This document shows, piece by piece, positions 1-10,576 of a stretch of DNA of 64,000 nt. Position numbers and translations under genes: made by a program. The notes below the pieces were generated by a model. The model was not told the origin of the DNA. It worked only from the letters and a program-made list of their open reading frames with translations, and searched no databases. Within the stretch, counting starts at the first letter, position 1; every line of letters begins with the position of its first letter. The stretch spans positions 1-64,000 of the forward strand of contig RBZT01000635.1 of assembly GCA_003693705.1 (NCBI GenBank), written 5' to 3'. Origin of the DNA: Polymyxa betae (taxonomy: Eukaryota; Endomyxa; Phytomyxea; Plasmodiophorida; Plasmodiophoridae).

Positions 1-732
1 TGTAGCCTGTTCAACCAGTAAGGACGTGAGGGAGACGATGGATTGCTTATGAAATTCGAACTTATACTTTGCCGTACATTGTAGCTTCTGATGAATTCCC
101 GCTGGTATAATGGACGTTTAGGTTGATAGCCGCCGTTTCGATCCAATCCTCATGGTTAGGTTCATACCAGACCGAGTATGCCGTATCTCATTCCGAATTG
201 CGAAGCCAAGCGGTCTTGGGCCGGCTTAGTACTGGCGTGGGGGACCAGCTGGGAACCGCATGGTGATCTAACCTTTTTGTTTATGCAATTTGTTTTCAAT
301 GCAAAGCAACTTATAGTGTACACAACAAGTTGACCCATCTTTTTATTAGAATAGTGATATTTGGACTCAATGGTACATCGGACAGTGTGCGCGTTATTAC
401 AGAAACCTGACCAATACCTGCTCTGATCCTATTAGATTTCGAAAAACAGGAAAGATTTGAACTGATCCGATTGGGTAGAGCATCATGAGTAGATCGCATA
501 CGTCATGTATGAAGAAACCGCTTCAGATAAGACTCCGTCAGGTTTGCAATGAGATCTTCGCCACCAGGCTTCGAAGGAAATGTCAACTGCGTGCAGACAT
601 AAGCTCATTAGCATCCTGGAGATCTTGCCCAGAATGTCGCCTCGAATAGACCAATGTTGGCAAGATTTGGTCCAGCAAAAGATATTTTTTGTACACTTTG
701 GTTCCTTACAGTTCGTAAGCCTCTGTGGTCCG
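1..732. other. Intergenic, no gene recognised
   Basis: I see no exon with convincing protein character or splice signals here. Short open frames on both strands look random. The right part is the 5' flank of the dehydrogenase-like gene that starts at 733. Confidence 0.5.
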
Positions 733-2701
733 ATGAGGAAGAGCATTTTGTGCTGTCTGCTATTACTTGATGTCATTTCCGGTACTGTCCTCGACTCCAA
801 CCTCTACACAGAAAACACACTCTGGACTGGAACTCAACGATGTGTTAAATTCGCAGTTGCCAAGAACGGCCAAGTAATAGTCCCGCTGTCTGCTGTCATT
901 GTGTTTAACATCAATCACAGGTCTTATGTGGCGATAAGGATGGCTATATCCGAATGTTTCCTTCATTATCAGCGAGGGTAGACCAGCAGAAGATCCTCTG
1001 GAGTAATGACAAAGGGTTAACAGCGACCTGGAGCGATCATGGCCTATTAGGGATGGCTGTGGATCCCAACTACCCGGATACACCTTACATTTGGGTTTTG
1101 GTATCAGTGAACCGTCTGGAAGATCTGAACGATGATACGGTTCGGCCGAATTCCTGTGCAGCCGGTGATGCCGGCGGGATTGACGGCTCGTGTGACGCTG
1201 CTGCACGTCTGTTGCGGATTCAGGTCCAGAACGGTGTCGGCAAGACCGACCAGATCCTGATGTCGGGTTGGTGTTCGAATGGCGAATCGCATCATATTGG
1301 AGATCTTCGATGGGCATCAGATGGAGGCCTCTATGTATCTGGAGGTGATGGAGCTTCTTATACTGTCGAGGTACGCCTTAATACAACCATTTCAATGTGG
1401 GTTGAAAGCTGTCTATAGGATCGGGGGACCCATGGAGCGCCTTGCTATCGATCTGCTGATTCCCGTCCGCAAGGTGCTTGGCGCTCGCAATGGGACGAGT
1501 ATACCCATGGCAAGGTATTGAGAGCCTGGCAACCAAGTTTAATGCTCTGAAGCGGCTTACAGATCCTGTACGTGTCGCGTCCGGCCTTGCTTGGCAACAG
1601 CGTGGTGACAATTGGGAATGGAGCGAGAGTAGTCGCACGAGGTTGACGATGCAGCTGTCAGTATTTTTTTGCTGATTGAAACGCTGTAGGATTGAGAAAT
1701 CCATTTCGCTTTATCGTCCACCCGGTCACAAACGACTTATACATTGGAGATGTCGGGTCGGAATACATCGAGGAAATCAACTATTTGCCGAATCCTTTGG
1801 CCACGAACAATGTCGTTAACTTCGGATGGCCATGCTTCGAAGGCGCTATTGAGCAACCCATGTATGGATCTGACGCTGGCTGTTCGAATGTAGCCAACGT
1901 CCATACGAAACCGTGGCTGTCTTATGGTCGATCGAAAGCGTTCCAGGTTCCTGGAGCTCAAGATCACTGCATGCGCGGCTCTGTAGTCTTTCGGAGCCTG
2001 CGATCGATGATTGAGAACTTATATCTGACAGGTCTCGCCTACAGCGTTTGCATTCCGTTCGGGGACTGAATGGGGATCGAACTACCAGAATCGCCTGTTT
2101 TGGGCTGATGGCTCTATGCAGTGCTTGTTCGCATTTGGAAATAACGACCAAGGGTAATGCTTCAATCAGAATCTTTCCATACGAAATGATTGTTCGTCAT
2201 TAGATCCCCGGATCCAACCAAATTGTCATTGGTCGCTTTCAACGATAATTCGTCATCGGGTGTCAATGTCCCGCAGAGCCAATGGGTGGATCTCTTCTTC
2301 TATGGCGTTGGGAATCAATCTGTGAGTGACCTGGATCTGTCAATGCTGGAGCGGTTCTGATGTCCAACCAGTATTTATACGGGGCGAACTACCACGACTC
2401 AGTATTAAGTTCTTTCAATTATTTAGGCTCCAGAGCAATTGTGACGAAGAATGGCTCGTCCAGCTCTGCCACGACGAAAACCACGCTGACGATCGTGTTC
2501 GCCAGCATTGGTGGCGCTCTTGTAATCGCCGCCGTTGCGTTCTTCATCATGAGACGGCGGCGATCGCGGACACCGCTCCTAGGCCCGTCGCTGAGCGCTC
2601 GCCGTCGCTCGATCAACCTGGACCCTGTCAGCCCAACTCCAATGACGGATACCATGAGGAACCGGCCGTTATCGGCACGGAACCAACGCTCAATGGTTTG
2701 A
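733..2701 (+). CDS. Secreted glucose/sorbosone dehydrogenase-like protein with C-terminal TM (paralogue A)
   Basis: Eight exons can be joined in frame: 733-873, 921-1370, 1419-1514, 1563-1641, 1690-1982, 2032-2153, 2204-2321 and 2372-2701, giving about 542 residues. All introns are GT-AG and 45-50 nt. The start gives a signal peptide (MRKSILCCLLLL). The body is a GSDH/HHIP-like beta-propeller, with HGLLGMAVDPNYP, a GGDGASYT block, GLRNPFRF, GDVGSEYIEEI, NFGWPCFEG and AQDHCMRGS. The last exon has a serine-rich spacer, one TM helix and an RRRRSR stop-transfer sequence with a basic cytosolic tail. Related proteins are PQQ-type sugar dehydrogenases or HHIP-like ectodomains; the substrate cannot be told. 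A paralogue lies at 6338-8059 on the other strand. Confidence 0.85.
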
Positions 2702-2794
2702 CCAAACATTGACTACTCAGATTGCTAATGTAGAACTGTTAACATTGTTGCAGAACATCTGATCGAGATCGATTCGAACGGTTTCGCCTCTAGG

Positions 2795-3996
2795 TTATTC
2801 GTTTAGTCTGTTTATTTCGCCTTTCTTGACCAGAGGCCTGCCTCGCGCATGGCATCCTGCATATCGCGCGTATTGATCGCCCCTGTTCAGTGCCGTCTCT
2901 CTCCGTTCGATATTGATTCGTTCACCAAACAGTTTAGTCTTCCAGGGTGTGTCGGTAATAAACCCCCTGCTGATATAATTCTTGGCGTCTTGACCGATCA
3001 TGAGATTGATCATGGATGCTGCGTTCTCATGTGATACAATCCGGCTCTTGCCGTGATTCAAATGATACGCTTTCAGCGTTTCGGTGGCATCAACGACCTG
3101 GATATCGTTCCTGCTGACGACCAATCCTGAAAACCAGTTGTCTAACAACCGATCATTAGCACAACATTCCATGATGGTCACGCTTTAGCTTACCGAAATA
3201 GACGCCCCCGAGCAGGAACGGCGGTACGCAATCCCAGACGATATTGATGCCACGATTGAATACGAAATAATCCTATCTCAGAAATGTGAGGAATAATGAG
3301 ACGATTATCGTGGAGTCCAACCTGTGCGTCTGTTTGAAACAGAGTTCCTTGATCGAAACGCTTTTGTAATTGGAAATTGTGCTTGCCATTGAGAATATAC
3401 GATGGAACATCGATATTCGTTCTCCTGCCCTCAATGACGAAATTATCCCATCCGTTGCTGGCAGCGTATTGTTGCACGGCTTGGGCCGTCTCGACCAAGC
3501 TGTCGTCGTACATGATATCGCCATTGCTAAAGCCAACGATATCGGTCTTGATTGGCAATGTCCGGTCCACCAAACGAAGCAGAGAGCGATACGTGAGATT
3601 TTCAACATCGTTGCTGCTAGGCGGCTCCATACAGAGCAATTTGAATTCTTTTGCAAGCTGAAGGATCTCATGATCATTCGAGACGATTATGAAATCGACT
3701 TGATCGAGATTCGCCCACGATCTGAAGACGAACTTCATTTGCCTCCTGCTGTTCCCATTCTGGCTGGGAACGCCCAACGATTTCGGTGCGACGATCATGG
3801 TGATCACCGAATCAGGCTTCAGAGCGCCTTCGAGTCCGCCCATATTCAGCTGGGGAGACGTCAGGCGAGTTTCCGAAGCGATGCTGGAGAAAATGAGAAG
3901 CGATCCCGAGACGAAGACGATGCTGAGAATCGTGACGACGTGAAGACGTGGAAGACTTCGGAGTCGTGATCGGGCTCCATTCCAGATGTTAAACAT
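2795..3996 (-). CDS. Type II membrane glycosyltransferase-like protein
   Basis: The start at 3996 gives a short basic N-terminus and one TM helix at residues about 20-42 (signal anchor), typical of Golgi transferases. The lumenal part has an alpha/beta pattern with 'VDFIIVSND' and 'VGFSNGDIMYDD', which resembles the DxD-like metal site of nucleotide-sugar transferases. Splicing the short intron after 'GTLFQTDAQ' restores 'DYFVFNRGI', then 'PPFLLGGVYF'. A second intron near 3130-3190 leads to the last exon ending at 2795. I recognise the fold style but no named family, so the donor and acceptor are unknown. The 3' end converges on the end of the dehydrogenase-like gene at 2701. Confidence 0.6.
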
Positions 3997-4382
3997 GGGC
4001 TATCAAATGATCAGAATAAGACAGTCACCGCCTTAAGTGATACAATCTCTATGACGGAAATCGAAATCCGCCAAAGCAATAATATCATAAAGGATGTACG
4101 TATTCACAACGTTGGAAATGGCCAGGCTGGACAGGCTGCCAAGCTAGATGAGAAAGGTGTCACAATATTTTTTGGAGATCGCTTCGACGATCGAGTTTCG
4201 AACATTCTGTGGGATGCGAGGCCCAGGAGGACCTCTGACCTGAAACAATCGCTCGATAATGTACAAGAAAGAGAATATTTGTTAATGAGACTTCGACAGA
4301 AGCAGACAGGTTCTGTTTGGTGTGATGTGATCCGACTCCCCGATTGGGACGCCATAATTGTTTGTCTATCGCAGTCGTGATC

Positions 4383-5142
4383 ATGACTGGCGTGACGACA
4401 CCGACGTCGCGAACCCAGACCCGATTCGGGTGTGTGACCCGGGTCCCGATCATGGCCGCCCTGCCGACGGCCGAGCCAGAGGGCCAGGCGAAGCCCAGGG
4501 CTGGCAGTAGTAAGCAGCGTCGACTGAGCGAAAAGCCTGTGAAGACAAAGAGGTTCGGTCGAACGAGTTTTTGCTTGCAATTCGCTCTTGACGATTTTTC
4601 TAGCGACAAAGTCTCGATCGTTGATAAACACAAACAGCTACAAGAAAAAATCGAAGAACTCACTGCAAAGTTGGAGGAGTATCAAAATGAATCTCACGAT
4701 AACAAGCGTAAAAAATGGAATAATCAAGAGAGCTCGGAAGCCGAGTTTTTATTCGAAGAGCAACGAATTAGTATGATATCAAGTGGTCATCGAACTTGGG
4801 CTAAGAAATCGGTTGTTCTTAGATGAGCGAGAATCATTCGAAAAACAGATCGCTGTTATGCAGGAACGAATGGACCTTGCAGAAGGCCGACTGGAAGCCT
4901 GTCGATCCGCTTTGGAATCTGCAGGCATCAATGCAGTCAGTTTCGAGCGAATCGAGGCGTTGAAAAGCAGCGATCTCGACGACCTCGAATCGAAGACGAA
5001 GGCCATTGGAGAAGAGATTCTCAAAGGTCACGAGAACGCCAGGTCGCTTATCTCCGAGATTGAAGACATGTTCAACGACGACGACCTCGATTCGTTATTC
5101 GAAACTGTCAACCACATCGGCAACGAGGTCGCTGTCAGCTAA
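4383..5142 (+). CDS. Coiled-coil protein, unrecognised
   Basis: Exon 1 carries a basic, proline-rich N-terminus and a heptad-like stretch (KHKQLQEKIEELTAKLEEY). An intron from about 4771 (gtatgat) to about 4824 (ttcttag) joins 'FEEQRI' to 'NERESFEKQIAVMQ', and the second exon is helical and acidic to the stop at 5142. The ATG at 4453 (MAALPTAEPEG) has a better start context than 4383 and may be the true start. An open frame at 4051-4380 just upstream could be leader sequence or an extra exon; I could not join it. Function is unknown. Confidence 0.55.
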
Positions 5143-5225
5143 TTTCTCAAGATTCGAATGCACCAGCCAGGTTCTGTCGATAACTAATAACAGTCATTAA
5201 TATTTTTGTATTGTTTCAGCTGGTT

Positions 5226-5844
5226 CTAAGACCGCCGAGCTAAGAACGGTCTGATCAGTTTCGAATGAACCAAGACGAACAATGCAAACGACACCGCCAC
5301 CCCTAACAACATGGTGGTCTTTCCCTCTACGAATTGAGCCTGTTAGCAAACACGCCTCAACGATGAACCTCTGTGATTACCCTTCGACGCTGTTGCCTCG
5401 AGAATCTCTTGCAGTTGCTGGGCTTTTTCGTTGGCAGGATGCAGCTGCAGGACGCGGGCCAGGTATTCCGACGATTCAGCCCGTAAACCGAGCTTGAATT
5501 TGCAAACAGCCTGAGCATAGCAGGACTCATCGATCAGCAATCCTTCTTCGATCATATCTGCAAACAATGTTCCATCAAAACCGAAATCGTTTGTCCACGA
5601 GCCCGTTTACCATCCAGGATATCTTGCGCTTCCAGCAAATGAGCTTTGTCCGACGAGCAGATCAGCGCCTTGGCGAACTCCAAATAGACCTGAGGATTTG
5701 GGAATTGCAGATCCCGCTCCTTCGTCCAGGTTCTCCGACAAGACTATCGCATGAATCAGCCCGCCACCGGGGCCAGAGACGGAAACTCGGGCCCACCTCG
5801 ATATGCTCAGCCACATCGACATCATCGTGATCCTGAACCGTCAT
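5226..5844 (-). CDS. FIS1: Fis1-like tail-anchored TPR protein
   Basis: Four exons are proposed. The N-terminal exon begins at 5844 (MTVQDHDDVDVAEH). The next carries a Fis1-like helix pair (NPQVYLEFAKALICSSD). An intron between about 5569 and 5618 is removed, and the third exon holds a TPR (CYAQAVCKFKLG, then RVLQLHPANEKAQQLQ). Using the acceptor near 5320 ('cgtag' on the minus strand) gives a last exon with one hydrophobic helix (LLGVAVSFALFVLVHS) and a short basic end, the layout of a tail-anchored outer mitochondrial membrane protein. About 140 residues, close to the usual Fis1 length. Fis1 recruits division or quality-control factors to mitochondria and peroxisomes. The first exon is the least certain. 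Confidence 0.6.
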
Positions 5845-5999
5845 GCTCGCCGTGGCTGCAATCGTGCCTGACGAATTCCACGTCGGCGCTGTCTCAGGCT
5901 GGAACAAGAGCTGGTAGATAGGAGAATACAGCAGGCAGGTTGCCCCTAATAATCCCTTCACGCACCCTCTTGGCGCAGCACATTGGGTCACACTATGTA

Positions 6000-6021
6000 T
6001 TAGGGTTAGGGTTTAGGGTTT
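6000..6021 (+). repeat. Interstitial telomere-like repeats
   Basis: TTAGGG at 6000-6005, TTAGGG at 6006-6011, TTTAGGG at 6012-6018 and a partial unit follow without a gap. The array lies about 155 bp upstream of the Fis1-like start. On that gene's coding strand it reads AAACCCTAA, like a telobox promoter element. It may be such an element, or a relic of a repaired break. Confidence 0.8.
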
Positions 6022-6337
6022 GCTCGCTTCGCTTGGCTTGAACGCTCATCAGGGCAGGCTTCGGCGGCTGGAGTTGAGTCCGACTTTTTAACCAGATTTA
6101 ATGTACTTTGTACGTGGATGAATTCCTTGGGCACGTTCCTCTTGAATCAGAGTTTAACCGGGCTGATTTTGTTTATATAACATTTTCCATTCCGATCGGA
6201 CAAAGCAGTATTTTGATATCCAGATTAAATGCTTAAACGTTGACTAATTCTCCGCTTGTATGCATTTTGTATAAAGTATGATCAACGAAGGGTTTCTAAG
6301 CGAAGTTTCTGTAATGAAAAAAAGCTGAAGAGTTTAT
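6022..6337. other. Intergenic between two minus-strand genes
   Basis: AT-rich sequence with no exon seen. It contains the 3' flank of the dehydrogenase-like gene ending at 6338 and part of the 5' flank of the Fis1-like gene. Confidence 0.5.
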
Positions 6338-8059
6338 TTACAGAGCAGAGTAGAAAGCCAACACGAAGCAACCAGCGATGACAGCAGAGAGTGTTGCAGT
6401 CAATGCAGAGCTCTTCGATGTGGATTTCGAGCCGGACCCGGTGCCTGTCGTTCCAGGTGTTGCAACGACCACGCTCGGATCGATGGATTTGTCACCGCTG
6501 TAGGTGACCTTGATGACCTGCGACGAATAGAAATCGAGGGCGTACAGAGCCGTATTGGCACCGGTTCCAGCAAACATCAAGCCGACGATCTGTCCATCTG
6601 TGGCTGTTGGACCATTGTAAGCTAACAGCTGCATCTTCGTCGTGTCTGCACTCGGCAATCTGTTGTAGCTGGTTAGAAGAGCATTTTTTGCTAATTAAGT
6701 TCTCACCCTTTGTCGTCGTTCGCCAAGACGAAGATGCACTGCATAGAAGAATCCGCCCAGAACAGACGGTTCTGGTATTTGGAGCCCCAATCCGACGAGT
6801 TCATGAACATGAAGGCGGCAGCAGAAACCGTGCCTCGCATGCAGTGATCTTGGGCGCCCTCGACACTGAATCCTCTCGTACGGGAATAGGCGATGAATGG
6901 CCTCGTGTGAACTTTGGCAACATCGGCACATCCAGCGTCGGCACCGAAGGACGGCTGCGCGACGTTCCCTTCGAAGCACGGCCAGCCGAAGTTCGGAACG
7001 TTCGTGTTGGTGAGCGGGTCGGGAATGATATCGATCTCTTCGAAGAAATCCGAGCCGACGTCGCCGACGTACAGATCGTGAGTGATGGGATGGATCGCGA
7101 ATCGGAAAGGGTTTCTGAGACCTGAACGCAGGCTTAGTGTCGATCATCTTGCAATCGTTCGAAATTGCCACCTTTCGCCACGATTCGTGCTCCGTTTCCG
7201 ATTGTAACCAAGGCGTTGCCATACAAAGCCTCCCTCGACAAGTAGAACACTTTGCCATGCGTGTAATCGTCCCATTGGGATCGCCAGGCGCCCTGGAATC
7301 GGGTGTCGCCATCTCGATGGCATGGTTGGCCAGGTGTTCCTCGATCCTGAACAGTCCCATCAGATCTTCACAGCTCTCTGATTGCAGCGATACTGTACCG
7401 GATTGGTGTAAGAAGCGCCATCACCACCCGACACATACAAACCGCCATCACGAGCCCAATCCAGATTGCCGATGTGGTGTGAAAGCCCGTTCGAGCACCA
7501 TCCATACATCAGGAGCTGATCTATAGCGGCCGTGTTGCCGGTCACCCTCAGGCGGTATAATCGAGCCGCTTGATCGCAGGCGGCGCCGGCGTTCATGGAG
7601 CCGCCGTCGCCAGCATCACACGAGTTCGGCAGGACGTTGGCATCGGTCGTTGGGCTCTCCAGACGCCGCACCGACATCAGAACCCAGAGGTATGGGCTCG
7701 TCGGGTAATTCGGGTCGATGGCCAAGCCGAGCATACCCCGATCGCCCCAGGTCGATGTCAGATCGCCTTGTGCTTGCCAGACGAGAACCGCATCGTTCTC
7801 GCTGGACGTGATCGACGGGAACTTGCGAATGGAGCCGTCTTTGGCGCCACAGAAGATCTGAAACGATTTTTAGAACGAATGAGAGCTGTTTTGAATGGCA
7901 GTTTCGAACCTCGCCATTAGGAGCGGTCAGAATTTTCGCACAAGCGCCGATTCCACCGCCCCAATAGTGTGCTGCATTCCAGTTGGCTGCATCCTGAACG
8001 ATAATCGAGCAGACACTCGAGATGCCAAGCAACAACGCCAACACCGAAGCCCTCTGCAT
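6338..8059 (-). CDS. Secreted glucose/sorbosone dehydrogenase-like protein, GPI-like tail (paralogue B)
   Basis: The start at 8059 gives a signal peptide (MQRASVLALLLG). It aligns with paralogue A exon by exon: 'IDPNYPTSPYLWVL', 'GGDGASYTNP', 'GAWRSQWDDYTHGKV', 'GLRNPFRFAIHP', 'NFGWPCFEGNV', 'AQDHCMRGTV' and 'NRLFWADSSMQC'. Some introns are shared (after 'PNGE', after 'SYTNP', before 'LRNPF', after 'ANDDKG'). The introns that in A follow 'HGK' and 'HCMRGS' are absent here. The C-terminus is a Ser/Gly/Thr spacer followed by a hydrophobic end with no basic tail, as expected for a GPI-anchor signal. The two paralogues therefore probably sit on the cell surface with different anchors. Confidence 0.83.
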
Positions 8060-8207
8060 GTTTGCTGGCAGATTTACGAATGGGAGGCGGCTATTGTCGA
8101 GGAACTCGTGCCTGGCGATTGTCGCGTGCCGTCGTTATTCCAACTGATACACAGCAGGCCCTCGAGATTCTTAGAAGACAATGTGGCTGTCTGATCTTTA
8201 TTCGATA

Positions 8208-8776
8208 TCAATCCTTATTTATACCAAGAATACGAACTCGGTGCATGACTGGACTTTTAGCAATTAAAACGATAGCCAGAGCGATACTGTTTGCAACTGC
8301 CAGCTCGACGTTCCAATCGCTTTCATGAGAAGCCAGCAGAAATCTACACCCGAATATTAAAATCAAACGAATGCATAGATAAATAAATCTCACATGATGA
8401 CAGGAACAATAGCCAAAAATTTACGATTTGTGGTATATTGGGTTCCTCTATCGATTTGTTCCCAGAATGTCTCCTCATCGTAGATGCCTTGGTCTTCAGC
8501 GACCGGAGAACCTTTCTTCCAATGAAAGAGAAAGAACGTCACCTGGGCGAGCGTAAAGATTCGAAACAGCGTTAAAACCTGAGAGATCCTTACTGCTGAA
8601 TGGACCTGATGAACGACCGTCCATGCACAATGATGCCAATGCAAGACTGGGACGGCGAACAGCAGGTATCGGAAAATCAAGACCACCCCAATGTAAAACG
8701 CCCAAAACCCTTTCTCGTCCAAAAACGAGACATTCCGATTATCAAAACAATCGGCCTCGTCCCCTGTGTTTTCCAT
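8208..8776 (-). CDS. ORMDL: ORMDL family ER membrane protein
   Basis: Three exons. Exon 1 has 'NVSFLDEKGFWAFYIG' and TM1-2. After a 54-nt intron the protein continues 'VTFFLFHWKKGSP', then 'FWEQIDRGTQYTTNRKFL', the ORMDL signature (human HWEQLDYGVQFTSSRKFF). The last exon, after an intron at about 8343-8391, ends 'MHRVRILGINKD', matching the usual GVRIFGINKY end. Family members are ER proteins with four TM segments that bind serine palmitoyltransferase and restrain sphingoid base synthesis. Length is about 150 residues, normal for the family. The N-terminal phosphoregulated extension of budding-yeast Orm1/2 is not obvious. Confidence 0.92.
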
Positions 8777-8998
8777 TGCTCGGATTCGAAACTGACTTAG
8801 TCTCCTGTGAGAAACAGTTTCATTGAGGAGTTCGCAACAACAAAATTTGCGCGACTGGAAAACTGAAACTCTGCGCGCATTTTCTTGCTGTCTTAAGTGG
8901 CCTGGTTCAAAAGAACAACGTTACGCAAGGCTCATGATGACAGAGAGAGAAGCCTCATTGGTCATTTTATATTATGACAGATTGTCGTATCTAAGTAG

Positions 8999-10451
8999 AT
9001 GACAGTCGAAGCTGAAGGACTTCTTAGCGATGCCTTCCTTGAAGGCTTGGCGCAAGGAAATCAGCATTCCGTTGCGCAGCTTCGAACCGTTTTTGATTCG
9101 ATGAAGAATCAGATCACTAGGCTTGAGGTACAACCTGGAGCCAGCCCAGTTTTATCAATTTCATTCATCTGAAGGGTACGCTGGAAATCTTAGGCAAATA
9201 ACGATAAATTACGTTCCAGAGTAAAGATCCTGCTGCATAATCATGCAGAGCTGGAAAACATTGTTGTTGACTTGAAGGCTCAACAATCTTCAGAACTAGA
9301 AGATTGCAAGAGAGAAATATATCAACTGCAAAATGAGGTCTGTACACCAGGCTCTTTGCATTACTGGTGCTAATGAAGTGCACGACGTAGTATAGCTGGA
9401 AAAGTTGAGACGAGAATCAATCGCCTTCAGCAAACAGAATGAAGCTATCAAAAAAGGTCTGGAGAGTACCCTCGCTGATAAAACCAGAATTCTAATCGAA
9501 ATGAAGGCCGAGAACCTAATATTGAAGGTTTAGCTGAATTGTCACTGTTAATGATATCTTAACGTTTGAAATCAGGATCAGCTGGAGGAGCAAGGACTGC
9601 AATTCGCTCAATACCAATCTCGCTCTGAAATCACCAAAGATTTCATCCACGAAATTCGGGGTGCGATTGCTTCTGTACAGAAGGTTCAGATCTCTAATCA
9701 GGCCATGCTGGGAAAGTTCTCCAAACAAGGTTCGTTGAACCTATTGCGATGCACCTGAAATTATGATCATTTCGTTACAGTTTGCATCGCAAAGCAAGAG
9801 TATTTAGAACTAAAAACAGCTCATGAAGAGTTAGAATGTCAGTCGCAATATGTTTCGCCAGATATTCCTTTAATTTGTTTTCTAGTGGATATAGCAGGGA
9901 AAAATAGCATCATAGAATCATACGAACGAAAGATGAAAGAACTTGAAGAATTGAAAGCCGATGAGCAGTGGACGTCAAAAGAAAAAGAAATTACTCGAGA
10001 ATTCATTGCAAACTCAACTAACGATTTCCGTCAGCACCAAATCGATATGAAACTACGCAGCAAGAAGCATATCGACTGTTTATACGAGTTAGCGTCGTTT
10101 GCTAATTCCGAATTAAAGAAACTATCCCATCAGACCGTTGAGCAAGAGACTACGCCTGCGTCTGGTCCTGTCCAAACCGACACTCAAACAAACATCGAGT
10201 GTTTAAATCCTGGACAACCGTTAAGTCAGCAGGCTGCTACTTCTACAAATTCATCTAAAGTGGACAAATTGCTTACCATTCAAGAAAACGAAATCAACAG
10301 ATCGTCTGATCTAGCAAGAGATAATTCGGAGTTCCAAAACGATTCTGAATCTAGAATAAGTGGAGATATAGCTGTAGCGGATAAAGAGAATCCAAACGAT
10401 GTAGTTTTAAATGTATCAGGACTGTTCCCAACATTCGATGCAAGAATGTAA
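8999..10451 (+). CDS. Multi-exon coiled-coil protein, unrecognised
   Basis: I join at least six exons: 8999-9127, about 9224-9336, about 9397-9528, about 9574-9728, one near 9781-9860, and 9888-10451. They encode nearly continuous alpha helix rich in Glu, Lys and Leu ('AELENIVVDLKAQQSSELED', 'LEKLRRESIAFSKQNEA', 'IIESYERKMKELEELKADE'). A low-complexity Ser/Thr/Asn tail follows, ending 'LFPTFDARM'. Introns fall between heptad blocks. The pattern suggests a cytoskeletal, spindle or tethering coiled coil, but I recognise no family. The exon near 9.8 kb and the 3' end are least certain, because an open frame continues past the stop towards 10560. Confidence 0.6.
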
Positions 10452-10576
10452 TAAATATCTAGCATCTGACAATCCTTCCGAGGCCAGCAGTAGCTTAGAC
10501 ACATTCAGACGAATACCTAACGAAATAATGAGCGAAATTCAGAAATTTCTCACCGACTGATTTCCGGAATCCGTAG

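Noticed and set aside
763-1317. 184-codon minus-strand open frame
   Set aside because: Lies antisense to exons of the dehydrogenase-like gene; arginine/serine-rich composition and no homology pattern.
4104-4663. Two overlapping minus-strand frames of 167 and 175 codons
   Set aside because: Antisense to the start of the coiled-coil gene; composition is random-like and splice signals favour the plus strand.
10558-10560. TGA read as tryptophan (alternative code)
   Set aside because: TGA is the natural stop of DLD (24410-24412), uS9m (49176-49178) and the dehydrogenase-like gene (2699-2701), so the standard code applies.
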